Source: Dugong dugon (taxonomy: Eukaryota; Chordata; Mammalia; Sirenia; Dugongidae). From it: DNA of 64,000 bases. Each line of letters begins with the position of its first letter. Position 1 is the first letter of the stretch. A model generated the notes under the pieces. It did not search any database and was not told the origin of the DNA. It saw nothing but the letters and a program-made list of their open reading frames with translations. Made by a program: the position numbers and the translations under genes. Positions 10,428-21,104 of this stretch are shown one piece after another. Location of the stretch: the NCBI GenBank assembly GCA_030035585.1, contig CM057465.1, positions 3,013,501 through 3,077,500 on the forward strand, in the 5' to 3' direction.

Positions 10428-11165
10428 CTAGAAGCACAGGGCAGTGGAAACATTTGTCCAATGGGCTGCTTTTGCTCAACATGTCCAAGTTCATCAGCAA
10501 TCCCAGGTGGACGCTCCAGCCTTGTCTGGGACAGAGTGCCTCTTGGCTGTTCCATCCTCACCATATCTTACTCGAGGGGCTCCCGATAACCTCCCACCCG
10601 CAAATCCGCAAAGACTGAGGATTTCGGGAGGGAAGAGTCTAGGCATCAGGCAGTCCTAGTGAGGCTGTCGTTTACTCCACGCCCAGGAGAGCTATAACCA
10701 TCCCAAAGAGCGGTGATTACAATACGGTCTGGGGGAAAGCAATCTTTTTAGGTTTCACCAAAAAAAGAAAAGGAAAAACAGGGCAAATAAGTAAAAGAAT
10801 CGCTTCACTGTCAGGATGTGGCTGCTTGGCCGTGCCAAGTGGTGGAGTGTTCTAGAAGGTGTGAGAAGATCCTGGCAAGTTGTCAGGGCGCAGCCCCACC
10901 TGCAGTCAGCTCTCATAGAGAGGGTGATGAAGTGACTTCAAGTAGATTTACTTGGAGAGGAGGTGCTGGGTCCCTCCCACCTGGGCCCCAGCCAGCTCGA
11001 TTCTCATGAGGCAGCTTGGCACACTGGCACTCCCCTCACCCATCAGGGGGTGCACGGACTTTAGTGACCTCATCCCGGACTGAACTGGGATGGCTTCCCT
11101 TCATTTTTTCAGAAGTATTTTTTCCCTCTAATTGTTAAAGTATTATATGCATGCTATAGAAAGTA
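10428..11165. other. Unassigned DNA; right end is an old AT-rich repeat
   Basis: Nothing recognised to about 11095. At 11095-11165 an AT-rich text ('aagtattttttccctctaattg') begins that seems to resume after the SINE nest at 11860-11958. That implies one old element split by the nest, whose family I cannot name. Confidence 0.35.
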
Positions 11166-11855
11166 AGGGGTCCCTGGGTGGTGCAAATGGTTTGCACTCA
11201 ACAACTAACATAAAGGTTGGTGGTTTGAACCTACCCAGCAGTACTGCAGAAGAAAGGCCTGGTGAACTGCTTCCATATAGACCAAAAAAATGCCAACCCT
11301 GTTGCTATTGAGTCAATTCTGACTCATAGCAACCCTATAACCAGAAACCAAACCAAATGCATTGCTGTCGAGTTGATTCCAATTCACAGTGACTATATAA
11401 GACAGAGTAGAACTACAACTCTATAAAAGAAAAAAAAAAGCATTGCCGTTGAGTCAATTCTGACTCATAGAGATCCTATAGGACAGAGTAGAACTGCCCC
11501 ATAGAGCTTCCAAGGAGCGCCTGGTGGATTTCAAACTGCCAACCTTTTAGTTATCAGCCATAGCACTTAACCACTACATCACCAGGGTTTCTGCAACTCT
11601 ATAGGACAGAGTAAAACTTCCTATAGGGTTTCCAAGCCTCTAATCTTTATGGGAATAGACTGCCAATTCTTCATCCCATGGAGCTGCTGGTGGATTTGAA
11701 CCGCCGACCTTTCTGTTAGAGCCCAGTGCTTCACCATTGTGCAACCAGGGCTCCTACATAAAGATTTTAGCCATGAAAACCCTATGAGGCAGTTCTACTC
11801 TGGAACACATGGGCTCACCATGAATCAGAATTGGCTAGATGGCAACAGATTTTTA
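11166..11855. repeat. Nest of at least four SINEs
   Basis: An outer sense SINE is split: its front is 11166-11283 ('ggtccctgggtggtgcaaatgg' to 'ctgcttccatatagacc') and its rear is 11757-11855 ('cataaagattttagcc' to 'gctagatggcaacag'). Between them lies an antisense SINE (pieces near 11285-11339 and 11594-11756), itself split by two further antisense SINE pieces (11340-11415 and 11426-11593). The 10-mer 'caac(c/t)ctata' occurs at 11330-11339, 11416-11425 and 11594-11603, bounding the two inner pieces. Confidence 0.85.
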
Positions 11856-11966
11856 TTTTTAGTTTGTGTATAAAAAGTAGAGAAAAGTTAAAAGAAAATA
11901 ATACCAACCCTGTTACCCAAGCAAAAACTATTACTGAATTTTTAGGTATATTTCTTTCTAGACCTT

Positions 11967-12703
11967 CCCTTGGTTGCTGAAAGCAAAAAGGACTGGAAGC
12001 ACTTACTGATGAAGATCAAAAACTACAGCCTTCGGTATGGATTACACCTCAACATAAAGGGAACAAATATCCTCACAACTGGACCAATAAACAACATCAT
12101 GATAAATGTAGAAAAGATTGAAGTCATCAAGGATTTTATTTTACTTGGATACACAATCAAAGCCCATGGAAGCAGCAGTCAAGAAGTCAAATGGCACGTT
12201 GCATTGGGCAAATCTACTGCAAAAAACCTCTTTGAAGTGTTAAAAAGCAAAGATGCACCTGACCCAAGTCATGGTATTTTCAATGGCCTCATGTGCATGC
12301 AAAAGCTGGACAATCAATAAGGAAGACCAAAGAGGAACTGATGCCTTTGAATCATAATGTTGACCAAGAATATTGAATATACCACAGACTGAGAGAAGAA
12401 CAAACAAATCTTTCTTGGAAGAACAGCTAGAATGCTCCTTAGAAGTGAGAATGGTGAGACTTTGTCTCACGTTGTTTGGACATGTTATCAGGAGGGACCA
12501 ATCCCTGGAGAAGGACATCGTGCTTAGTAGAGGGTCAACGAAAGAGAGGAAAACCCTTAATGAGATGAACTGACACAGTGGCTGCAACAATGGGCTCAAA
12601 CATAGCAATGACTCTAAGGATGGCGCAGGACCGGGCAGTGTTTTATTCTGTTGTACGTAGGGTTGCTATGAGTCAGAACCAACTTGACTGTACCTAACAA
12701 CAA
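11967..12703 (+). mobile_element. RTE LINE 3' part with target-site duplication
   Basis: Starts in the segment just after the YADD motif ('gctgaaagcaaaaaggac') and runs through the C-terminal region and 3' UTR to the 'cctaacaacaa' tail. The 116-codon frame at 11970-12320 carries the 'GPINNIMINVEKIEVIKDFILLG' and 'IKAHGSSSQEVKW' blocks seen in other RTE copies. The octamer TAGACCTT flanks both ends (11959-11966 and 12704-12711), so this is one 5'-truncated insertion of about 737 bp. Reading frame is broken downstream. Confidence 0.92.
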
Positions 12704-12764
12704 TAGACCTTTACTTTCTTTATTAAAAAGTAATTAAATTAAAATTAAATATAATGAAATAGCT

Positions 12765-12955
12765 GATCCTGCTACGGACCATGCCTTATTCTAAGGATTT
12801 CTGTACAGAATCGCCCTTAGTCTCATCAGCAGCCCCAGCAGGCAGATACTACTATTGCGTGCAGGAGACAACGGAGGTTTAGGTTGTTAAGTGATTGCCA
12901 GGAAACACAGAGTCTGGACAGCAATCGGGCAGCTCCAGAGATCTTCTCTGAGCAG
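12765..12955 (-). repeat. MIR SINE, antisense
   Basis: Shows the antisense MIR order: 'ttattctaagg..', 'agtctcatcagcagccc..aggcagatactactat', 'gaggtttaggttgttaagtgattgccaggaa'. Diverged but ordered correctly. Confidence 0.65.
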
Positions 12956-13059
12956 CTACACGATGTGGCCTCCCCCAGCAAGTTTCCACGACATAAATCT
13001 CTGGATTTCATTGTTTACCATGATACCATGAATGAAGACTTGTGTTGTGCTCTGTTGTT

Positions 13060-13300
13060 GACTACAGCATGAGCACAGCTCCATGTGCACATGTGTTTGC
13101 AATGTGGTTGTACCAAATTGCAGTTAAACACTCCTCTATTGAGGAATATCTAGGCTCTTTCTAAATTCTCACTATTACAGACAATTCCACAGTAAAGACT
13201 CTGGGCCTCCATTTGTTTTGGCTTTCAGGTTAGTTACCAGAAGTGGAATTCCTTGGTCATATTCTAACAGTCACAGCAGTTTACTGAGCAGGATGGTTTC
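13060..13300 (-). mobile_element. Possible old L1 3' end, antisense
   Basis: 'ctattacagacaattccacagtaaagactctgg', 'taccagaagtggaattccttggtcatattctaacag' resembles the antisense L1 3' UTR text that at 26520-26690 is clearer. Low divergence control, so tentative. Confidence 0.45.
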
Positions 13301-13487
13301 ATCACAGTTTACTTCACTTGGTCCCAGAACTGTGCTCTTAGTATGGTCATCCCTGTTCTGCATAAGAGGCTCAGAGTCTCCCCTACCAGTGCAGCCACAA
13401 AGTGATAGGGCCAGAAGTTGGACACTGGTCCAGCTGTCTACAAATATCAGGTTTTGTCCACTATACAATGATAATTCCCATCCATCT

Positions 13488-14155
13488 GTCCATCCAACCA
13501 CCCACCCAGCCAGCTATTCACCCACACACCAACCCCCCATCCATCCATCTATCCATCTATCCATCATCCATCCATCCATCCATTCATCTATTCACCCATC
13601 TGTCCGGTCATTTGTCCATCACCTATCCCTCCATCCATCATCCATACATGCACCTGCCTATACATCCATGACCCATCCATCCATTTATCCATCATCCATC
13701 CACTCATCCATCCATCCACCCACCCATCTATCCAATCATCCACCTATCCTTTTATCTATCATCTACCCATCCATCCATCCATCCATCCATCCATCCATCC
13801 ATCCATCCATTCATCTATCTACCCATCCATCCATCCATCCATCCATCCATCCACCCACCCATCTATCCAATCATCCATCTATCCTTTTATCTATCATCTA
13901 CCCATCCATCCATCCATCCATCCATCCATCCATCCATCCATTCATCTATCTACCCATCCATCCATCCATCCATCCATCCATCCACCCACCCATCTATCCA
14001 ATCATCCACCTATCCTTTTATCTATCATCTACCCATCCATCCATCCATCCATCCATCCATCCATCCATCCATCCATTCATCTATCTACCCATCCATCCAT
14101 CCATCCATCCATCCATCCATCCATCCATCCATCCATCTATCCATCCATTCACTTG
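13488..14155 (+). repeat. CCAT tetranucleotide array with higher-order structure
   Basis: About 670 bp of (CCAT/ATCC)n, with variant words 'ctatccaatcatccacctatccttttatc' recurring at 13726, 13861 and 13992. That gives a higher-order unit of about 131-135 bp, with lengths differing by one tetramer. It reads as a His-Pro-Ser-Ile protein in one frame, which is an artefact of the repeat. Confidence 0.95.
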
Positions 14156-14264
14156 GCAAATACCCATTCAGGACCTCCTTTGTCCCAGCCACTGATATTG
14201 GCATGGAGGATACAGCAGTGAACTAGATGACTGAAGCTCCCTGTCTGCATGGAGGTCATATTCA

Positions 14265-14295
<31 letters not shown>

Positions 14296-14740
14296 ATGTA
14301 TGTATGTGTATATGTTTGTGAGTGTACATGTGTGCATATGCATGAATGTGTGTGAGTGTATATGTATGGGTGCATATGTGTGTATGTGAGTGTATATGTG
14401 TGTGCACATGTGTGAGTATATGTGTGTGCATATGTGTGAATGTATATGTGTGAGTATATATGTATGTGTGCATATTTGTATATGTACATGAGTGTATGTG
14501 TTTGAGTGTGCATGTGTGTGCATATTGTATTTATGTGTGTGTGAGTGTATGTGTGAGTGTGAATATGTGAATGTGTATGTGAACGTATAAACAAGATAAG
14601 CCCCTAGTGTGATATGTGCTATGGGAACACAAAAGCAGGGCACTGTTGTACGGGTGACTGGAGGCAGATATGGGGGTTACATTGGACAGTCCAGGGAGAC
14701 TTCTCTGAGAAGGAGTCATTTAAACTGAAGACCTGTCATT
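14156..14740 (-). mobile_element. L2 LINE 3' part, antisense, containing a TG array
   Basis: The left piece has 'ggaggatacagcagtgaactagatgactgaagctccctgtctgcatggag', the antisense L2 3' signature. The right piece (about 14590-14740) continues with 'cagtccagggagacttctctgagaaggagtcatttaaactgaagacctg', also antisense L2. A degenerate TG array fills the gap. Confidence 0.75.
14262..14588 (+). repeat. Degenerate (TG)n array
   Basis: About 325 bp of TG with TATG, GAGTG and CATG interruptions. It sits inside L2 sequence. Minus-strand frames here (His-Thr/Ser-rich) are repeat translations. Confidence 0.95.
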
Positions 14741-15999
14741 CTGGCAAACACATTCCAATGATGTGGTTACTTATAAGGCCGCTAGCTACGTGCCCCTTGG
14801 GAGATAGGCCTGGGGACAGCTGCCATTTCTCTGGTTCCTCTGGCGACTACCCCAGGACCTGCACTGAGTGGGTGCCAAGAGCATTCTCTGAGAGATGGAT
14901 GAGGGAATGATGTTGACAACAGACCTCTAATGTCCTGCTGATTCTGGCCCAAGCAGAGCACACCACTGAGGCCAATTTGAGGCCCAAGCGGTCCCCTTGG
15001 CATTTCTGTGGAGTCCCTTCTGAGGGGTGGACCAGAAAGGCATCCAGTTAAGAATGCAGAAATATCCACCAGCCCCAGAGCTGACTCCCCAGAGGCAGGT
15101 CTGTCCTCACCACACAGGTAAACAGCTGCTCCAGGCTCTGGGAAGGGCAGCTTGCTTCCTGCCCACCTTTGTCACTGTGAACACATGGTGCACTCAGGTG
15201 GTCTGCTTGAGGCCCATCTGTTGGGATGGCAGCAGGCCCACACCGATGGTGGGCTGTCCACTCCTTTGCCAGTCCAGACTCCAAATGAAGTTTGCAGGTG
15301 GGGGAGCTGGCCGTGGTGCTGCCTGGGGGAGGTCCAGCTCAGAGGAAGCATGTCATGGAAGCAGGTCCTTCTCCCAGGAAAGGATGCTCCACACCTGGAC
15401 TTGGCTCTTACCACCACATGGAGGCGAGCGAGCAGTTTTGTCAGGAAACTCTTCCTGTAATCCCGACCACCTGTGCCTGCCCTGTCAGCCAGGCTGTCTT
15501 GTCCACTTAAAGTCCCTGTGCAGGCCCATGAATGTGAGCTATGGGTGCCTCAATGATGCTCCAGGGTGCCCTCACTGGTCCTCCCTGACCAGTCTCCATT
15601 TTCCAAAGTGGGTCCCAATTAATCATTTTTTGTCTCTTTCTGGTCATGCCCTGGGATCCCCCAAATAGATGAGGCTCGGTCCTCCTCCCTGTCTTCTCAT
15701 CCCAGAGCCCTGATCAGACCCCAGGCCAACATCTGTGTGGGCCACGTGTCAGGGCTCCCTCAGGGGGGACACAGGATCATTGATAGCTATAGTTCAACAA
15801 AGAGGAGGAGCTGGCTGCTCCTCAGGGCACAGCACCCCCATTCCTCCTAATTTTGGGAGTCTCACTGTCATCCTGTCAGAATCCCATCCATCTTGTCAAC
15901 ATCACCCTTCCCTAAACCTGCAGTGCCTTCAGTGTCTCCTAAGTTAGTGGACTGCAGTCACTACTGTCCTCAATCTCCGTGTCTTCCTTGATATGTCCC
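14741..15999. other. Unassigned DNA with the longest non-repeat open frame
   Basis: About 1.26 kb with no repeat family recognised. It contains a 213-codon plus-strand frame (15027-15668) overlapped by other frames on both strands. I see no domain, signal peptide or family composition. A spliced exon cannot be excluded, but I would not call a gene. Confidence 0.4.
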
Positions 16000-16004
16000 T
16001 CTCT

Positions 16005-16115
16005 CTGTGAGTGTGTGTATGAGTGTAGATGTGAGTGTGTGTGTGTTTAAATGTATAAAAAAGATCAGCTCCAAGTGTGACATGCCCCATAGGAACACAA
16101 ATGTGGGCTGTCATG
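16005..16115. repeat. Short (TG)n followed by L2-like sequence
   Basis: TG-rich stretch at 16008-16050, then 'tataaaaaagatcagctccaagtgtgacatg..ggaacacaaa'. The 48 bases after the array are about 77 percent identical by eye to those after the TG array at 14590. Confidence 0.5.
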
Positions 16116-16139
16116 AGGACTACAATATCCAACACCCAG

Positions 16140-16340
16140 TTAACCACCATGCCCTGCTGATTGCCTACACATATCTAAAACCAGCCACCTTTTCTTCATT
16201 CTCCCTCTTACCAAGCCAGTCAAAACTACCCTCACATCTCTCCATCTGTAGAAAACCATGTAATCAGATCATTTCTCTGTTTAATTTCCTTCGATGACTC
16301 CTCTTTGTTCTTAGATTAAAGCCTGAGTCTCCTAACATGG
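16140..16340 (+). mobile_element. L2 LINE, left piece of a split copy
   Basis: 'cagatcatttctctgtttaatttccttcgatgactcc' and 'agattaaagcctgagtctcctaacatgg' follow L2 order (the 'caatggcttcccat..ataaagtccaaactccttaacatgg' region). The copy breaks at 16340 and resumes at 19115. Confidence 0.75.
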
Positions 16341-16378
16341 TGTCTTAGGCTGAATTCTCTAGAGAAGCAAAACCAGTG

Positions 16379-16380
<2 letters not shown>

Positions 16381-16434
<54 letters not shown>
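16381..16434 (+). repeat. Pure (GT)27 microsatellite
   Basis: Twenty-seven uninterrupted GT dinucleotides, between the LTR edge and the RTE tail. Likely polymorphic. Confidence 0.98.
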
Positions 16435-16436
<2 letters not shown>

Positions 16437-16437
<1 letters not shown>

Positions 16438-18569
16438 TTGTTGTTAGGTGCCGTTGAGTCCGTTCTGACTCACAGTGACCCTATGTACAACAGAACCAAA
16501 CACTGCCTGATCCTGAACCATCCTCACAATCGTTGTTATGCTTAAGCCCATTGTTGCAGTCACTGTGTCAATCCATCTTCTTGAGGGTCGTCTTCTTTTT
16601 CACTGACCCTTTACCAAGCATGGTGTCTTTCTCCAGGGACTGATCCAGTCTGACAAGATGTCCAAAGTATGTGAGACGTAGTCTTGCCATCCTTGCTTCC
16701 AAGAAGCATTCTGGTTGTACTTCTTCCAAGATGGATTTATTTGTTCTTTTGGCAGTCCATGGTATATTCAATATTCTTCACCAACACCACAATTCAAAGG
16801 CATCAGTTCTTCTTAGGTCTTCCTTATTCATCGTTCAGTTTTCTCAAGCATATGAGGTGATTGAAAACACCGTGGCTTGGGTCAGGCGCACCTTAGTCTT
16901 CAAGGTGACATCCTGCTTTTCAACATTTTAAAGAGGTCTTTTCCAGCAGATTTGCCCAGTGCAGTGTGTCTTTTGATTTCTTGACTACTGCTTCCATGGG
17001 TGTTGATTGTGGATCCAGGTGAAATGAAATCCTTCACAACTTCAATCTTTTCTCCATTTATCATGATGTTGCTTATTGGTCCAGTTGTGAGGAGTTTTGT
17101 TTTCTTTACGCTGAGGCATAATCCATACTGAAGGTTGTGGTCTTTGACCTTCATCAATAAGTGCTTTAGGTCCTCTTCACTTTCAGCAAGTTAAGGTTGT
17201 GTGATCTGCATAAAGCAGGTTGTTATTGAGTTTTCCTCCAATCCTGATGCTATGTTCTTCATATAGCCCAGCTTCTCAAATTATTTGCCCAGCATACAGA
17301 TTGAATAGTATGGTGAAGGGATGCAACCCTGATACATGTCTTTCCTGACATTAAACCGTGCAGTATCACCTTGTTCTGCTCCAACAACTGCCTCTTGATC
17401 TGTGTACAAGTTCCTCATGAGCACAATTAAGTGTTCTGGAATTCCCATTCTTTGCAATGTTATCCATAATTTGCTATGATCTACACAGTCGAATGCCTTT
17501 GCATAGTCAATAAAACACAGGTAAACATCTTTCTGGTATTCTCTGCATTAAGCCAGGATCTATCTGACATCAGCAATGATATCCCTGGTTCCACATCCTC
17601 TTCTGAATCAGGCTTGAATTTCTGGCAGTTCCCTGTTGATATACTGCTGCAGCTGCTTTTGAATGGTCTTCAGTAAAATTTTACTTGCATGTGATATTAA
17701 TGATATTGTTCTATAATTCCCGCATTTGCTTGGATCACCTTTCTTGGGAACAGGCATAAATATGGATCTCTTCCAGTTAGTTGGTCAGGTAACTGTCTTC
17801 CAAATTTCTTGGCATAGACGAGTGAGCACTTCCAGTCCTGCTTCTGTTTGTTGAAACATCTCAATTGATATTCCTTCAATTCCTGGAGCCTTGTTTTTTG
17901 CCAATGCCTTCAGTGCAGCTTGGACTTCTTCCTTCAGTACAATAGGTTCCTGAGCATATGCTATCTCCTGAAATGGTTGAACATCAACCAATTCTTCTTG
18001 GTAAAATGACACTCTGTATTTCTTCCATCTTCTTTTGATCCTTCCCACATCGTTTAATATTTTCCCCATAGAATCCTTCAATATTTCAACTCAAGGCTTG
18101 AATTTTTTCTTCAGTTCTTTCAGCTTGAGAAATGCTGAGTGTGTTCTTCCCTTTTAGTTTTCTATCTCCAGGTCTTTTCACAAGTCATTATAATACTTTA
18201 TCTTCTCGAGCTGCCCTTTGAAATCTTCTGTTTAGTTCCTTTACTTCATCATTTCTTCCTTTTGCTTTAGCTACTCGACATTCAAGAGCAAGTTCCAGAG
18301 TCTCTTCTGACATCCATTTTGGTCTTTTCTTTCTTTCTTGTCTTTTTAATGACTTCTTGCTTTCTTCATGTATGATGTCCTTGATGCCATCCCAGCACTC
18401 ATCTGGTCTTTGGTCATTAGTGTTCTATGGGTCAAATCTATTCTTGAGATGGTCTTTAAATTCAGGTGGGATATACTCAAGGTCATACTTTGGCTCTCGT
18501 GGACTCGTTCTAATTTCCTTCAGTTTCAACTTGAACTTGCATATGAGCAATTGATGGTCTGTTCTGCAG
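16437..18569 (-). mobile_element. RTE LINE, antisense, 2.1 kb, most of the reverse transcriptase
   Basis: The longest RTE in the window. On the minus strand it begins (18569) in the linker after the endonuclease. The 98-codon frame 17785-18081 holds the start of the RT domain, with EEVQAALKALAKNKAPG and GISIEMFQ. Next comes the 'ANAGIIEQYH' region, frame-shifted, then the equivalent of FIDYAKAFD and the YADD region (near 17205) and the C-terminal WRR/IPWTAKRTNKS block (minus-strand frame 16568-16771). It ends in the GTTGTT (AAC) tail at 16437. The endonuclease is absent and stops and shifts are present, so it is inactive. It lies inside the simple repeat of a MaLR LTR. Confidence 0.92.

Positions 18570-18627
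<58 letters not shown>
18570..18627 (+). repeat. Self-complementary (TC)n(AT)n(GA)n tract
   Basis: (TC) arm of about 17 nt, then an AT core, then a GA arm of about 24 nt. The tract is its own reverse complement over roughly 50 nt and could form a hairpin or cruciform. It sits at the junction of RTE and LTR. Confidence 0.95.
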
Positions 18628-19114
18628 TTTATCTCAAGAAAATAGCTCATACAGTTGTAGACGGGCAAGTTCCAAGTCCATGGGTCAGGCATCAGGCTGG
18701 AGGCTTCTCCTGACTCACATCCCTGCAGAGGCTGATGAATCCAAGATTGGCAGGCAATACAGCAGGCTGCTGGCTCAAGTCCCAAGAACTGGAGATCAGG
18801 TGATGATAAGCCAGGTACAGGATCCAGAGTGAGCAAAAGCCTCTGAGCTTTGCCAGAACATCCATATATATTGGATGCAGGCTACTTCCCTGAGGAAACT
18901 CCCCTTACAACTGGCTGGTCGATCACATCATGGAGGTGATTACATTATATCACACAATAGAGGATAACTCCATCATTACATAACTTCCAGATTACATCAT
19001 TACATAATTGCCAAACTACATCATTATATAACTGCCAAGCCACATCATTATGTAATTACCAAACCACTGAGAATCATGGCCCAGCCAAGCTGCCACACAA
19101 CCTTAACCATCACA

Positions 19115-19420
19115 CATGACCTCAGACCTCTATGCAATCTTATGATCTGTCTGTATCTGCTTCTCCTGCGAGGCTAGGGGATACTCTCCCTCACCCTCTC
19201 TCTGGCCTCCTTTCTCTTCCTGAACACTGTGCTCTGTCTGGCCTCAGGGCCTTGGTACAAGCTGTTTCATCTGAAACACTCTACTACAAATCCCTTGTTC
19301 ATCTCCCAGAGCTCATCTTAATTCAGCGTCCATTCTCCAGGGATCCCTCCCTGAGCTTCTCCTCAATCCCACTAATCCAAATACAATCGACTCAACTCCA
19401 ATCAGCTCACTAGACACAAA
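19115..19420 (+). mobile_element. L2 LINE, right piece of the split copy
   Basis: Resumes the L2 text: 'tatgcaatcttatgatctgtc', 'ctctctggcctcctttctcttcctgaacac', 'ctggcctcagggccttggtacaagctgtttcatctgaaac', 'tccctccctgagcttctcc'. It joins to 16140-16340 in order once the LTR is removed. Confidence 0.8.
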
Positions 19421-19710
19421 GCACACAATCTGTGTAAAGAGAAAACAAATCTCTCAACCAGACTTCATTTCTTTCAGCTCCATTCCAGCTGCCTCAACTC
19501 AGGACATAATTAGTGGCTTAGCACCAGTTAGATGTGATGACAAGAAAAATGCCCCCACAATTCAGAAGCTCATGGACTAGTTAAAATAGTAGAACATGTA
19601 TTACAATCGCTACAGAAAAGTTAAAATGCCACAGTCTTCCCTTCCTTATTTCCTTAATCACTTACCAAATGTTGAATAGATAGATGGACAGATAGACCGA
19701 TAGATGGATA
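19421..19710. other. Unassigned DNA ending in a short (GATA)n tract
   Basis: No gene or repeat assigned to about 19675. A GATA/GACA-like tract at about 19676-19711 borders the next SINE. Confidence 0.4.
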
Positions 19711-20092
19711 ATGAAATGTTACCCAGTCCTGTGTCATCCTCACAATTGTAGGCGTGTTTGAGTCCACTGTTGTGGCTACTGTGCCAATCCATCTCACCGA
19801 GGGTCTTCCTCACCCTCACTGGCTATTTCTCCAAACATGATGGCCTCCTCTAGTGCCTGATCTCTCCTGATGACTTGTCCAAAGCAACAGGATTTTGTCC
19901 ATACGGTTTTCATTGGCTGATTTTCTGCAGTGGATTGCCAGGCCTTTCTTCCTGGTCTGGCTTAGTCTAGAAGCTCAGCTGAAACCTGTCTAACTTGAAT
20001 AATCCTGCTGGTATTTGGAATGCCAGTGGCATAGCAGCCAGCATTATATGCTAGCCACCACTGTATGACAAACTGACAGACGGCTGGTGGAA
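19711..20092 (-). repeat. AfroSINE, long form, antisense
   Basis: Reads on the minus strand with the long-form spacer ('ccagccgtctgtcagtttgtcatac', 'gctatgccactggcattcc', 'aggtttcagctgagcttctagactaag', 'aggaagaaaggcctggcaatcc'). The tRNA-like head and the terminal AAC tail are missing. Confidence 0.85.
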
Positions 20093-20319
20093 ATATTGAA
20101 TGGGCACCTACTAAGTACAATGTTCTTTGCTACATGCTGGAAATTTAAAATGGAACAAAGACAGGACCAGGGACTTCACTTCTGATTACCGTAGGCTAAG
20201 TAATTTCGTCCAGTACTCCCACTGAAAGCAATGACAACAGCTACTGAGGACATTCAAAAAAGAAAAGGAAATCATGACTGGAGTAAGTCCCACTTGGCAG
20301 TGGCGGATAATTCTTTTTA

Positions 20320-21100
20320 TACATTTTGGATTTGATTTGCTAATATTTTGTTGAAGATTTTTGCGTGTATGTTCATGAGACATATTGATATATAGTTATC
20401 CTTTCTTGTAATGTCTTTATCTGATGTTGGTATTAGGGTAACGTGGACTTCATAGAATTAGTTAGGAAGTGTTCCCTTCTGCTTCTGGGGAGGTGAAGAA
20501 CTGGAATAATTTCTTGATAAAATGTTTGGTAGAATTTTCCAGAGAACCACCTGGGCATGGTGCTTTTTTTTTTTTTTGAAGGTTATTATTTATTGATTCA
20601 AATTTAAAAAATAGATATAAGGATATTCATCTTATTTATTTCTTCTTGTGTGAGTATGGATAGTTCATGTCTTCCAAGAAATGGGTCCATTTAATTTATT
20701 AAATTTTGGGGTATAGAGTTATTAAAAGTGATTCTTTATCATCCTTTTAGTGTCCATGAAATCAACAGTGATGGCCCTTCTTTCATTTCTGATATCAATA
20801 ATTTGTGTCTTCTTTCTTGATTAGCCCAGCAAGAGGTTTATCAATATTATTGATCTTTTCAAAGAACCAACTTTTGGGTTCACTGATATTCTCTGCATTT
20901 TCCAGTTTTTGATTTCTGCTCTAATTATTATTATTTACAACTTGTTTAGGCTTTGATTGCTCTTCTTCCCCTAGTTTCCTAAAGTGGTAGCTTGTATTAT
21001 TGATTCTACATCTTTGTTCTTTTCTAACATATGCATGTAGTGCTATGATTCTCCCTCTTAGCAGTGCTTTAACTGCATCCACATATTTTGATAGGTTGTA
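20320..21100 (-). mobile_element. L1 LINE ORF2 region, antisense, first part
   Basis: Antisense ORF2 landmarks: 'tttgctaatattttgttgaagatttttgc', 'ttggtattagggtaac', 'agaggtttatcaatattattgatcttttcaaagaaccaacttttggg', 'tctacatctttgttctttt'. Old, many stops. Continues after an inserted L1 3' piece. Confidence 0.85.
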
Positions 21101-21104
21101 TTTT

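Larger units (their letters stand above)
16341..19114 (-). mobile_element. MaLR-like LTR fossil, antisense, holding an RTE
   Basis: Left edge 'tgtcttaggctgaattctctagagaagcaaaaccagtgaa'; right body from about 18628 ('atttatctcaagaaaatagctcatacagttgtag') to 'ggcccagccaagctgccacacaaccttaaccatcaca' at 19114. Flanking pentamers catgg (16336-16340) and catga (19115-19119) fit a 5-bp duplication. The LTR proper is about 550 bp plus simple repeats; the remainder is a later RTE insertion. Old ERVL-MaLR-type fossil. Confidence 0.75.

Noticed and set aside
13488-14155. A CRISPR-like array
   Set aside because: Regular periodicity is tetranucleotide with a 131-135 bp higher-order unit. There are no unique spacers, and the host is a mammal.
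13218-14195. 325-codon plus-strand frame, His-Pro-Ser-Ile rich
   Set aside because: It is the CCAT tetranucleotide array read in one frame; a tetramer keeps all frames open. Not a protein gene.
14149-14643. 164-codon minus-strand frame, His/Thr/Tyr rich
   Set aside because: Translation of the TG array at 14262-14588.
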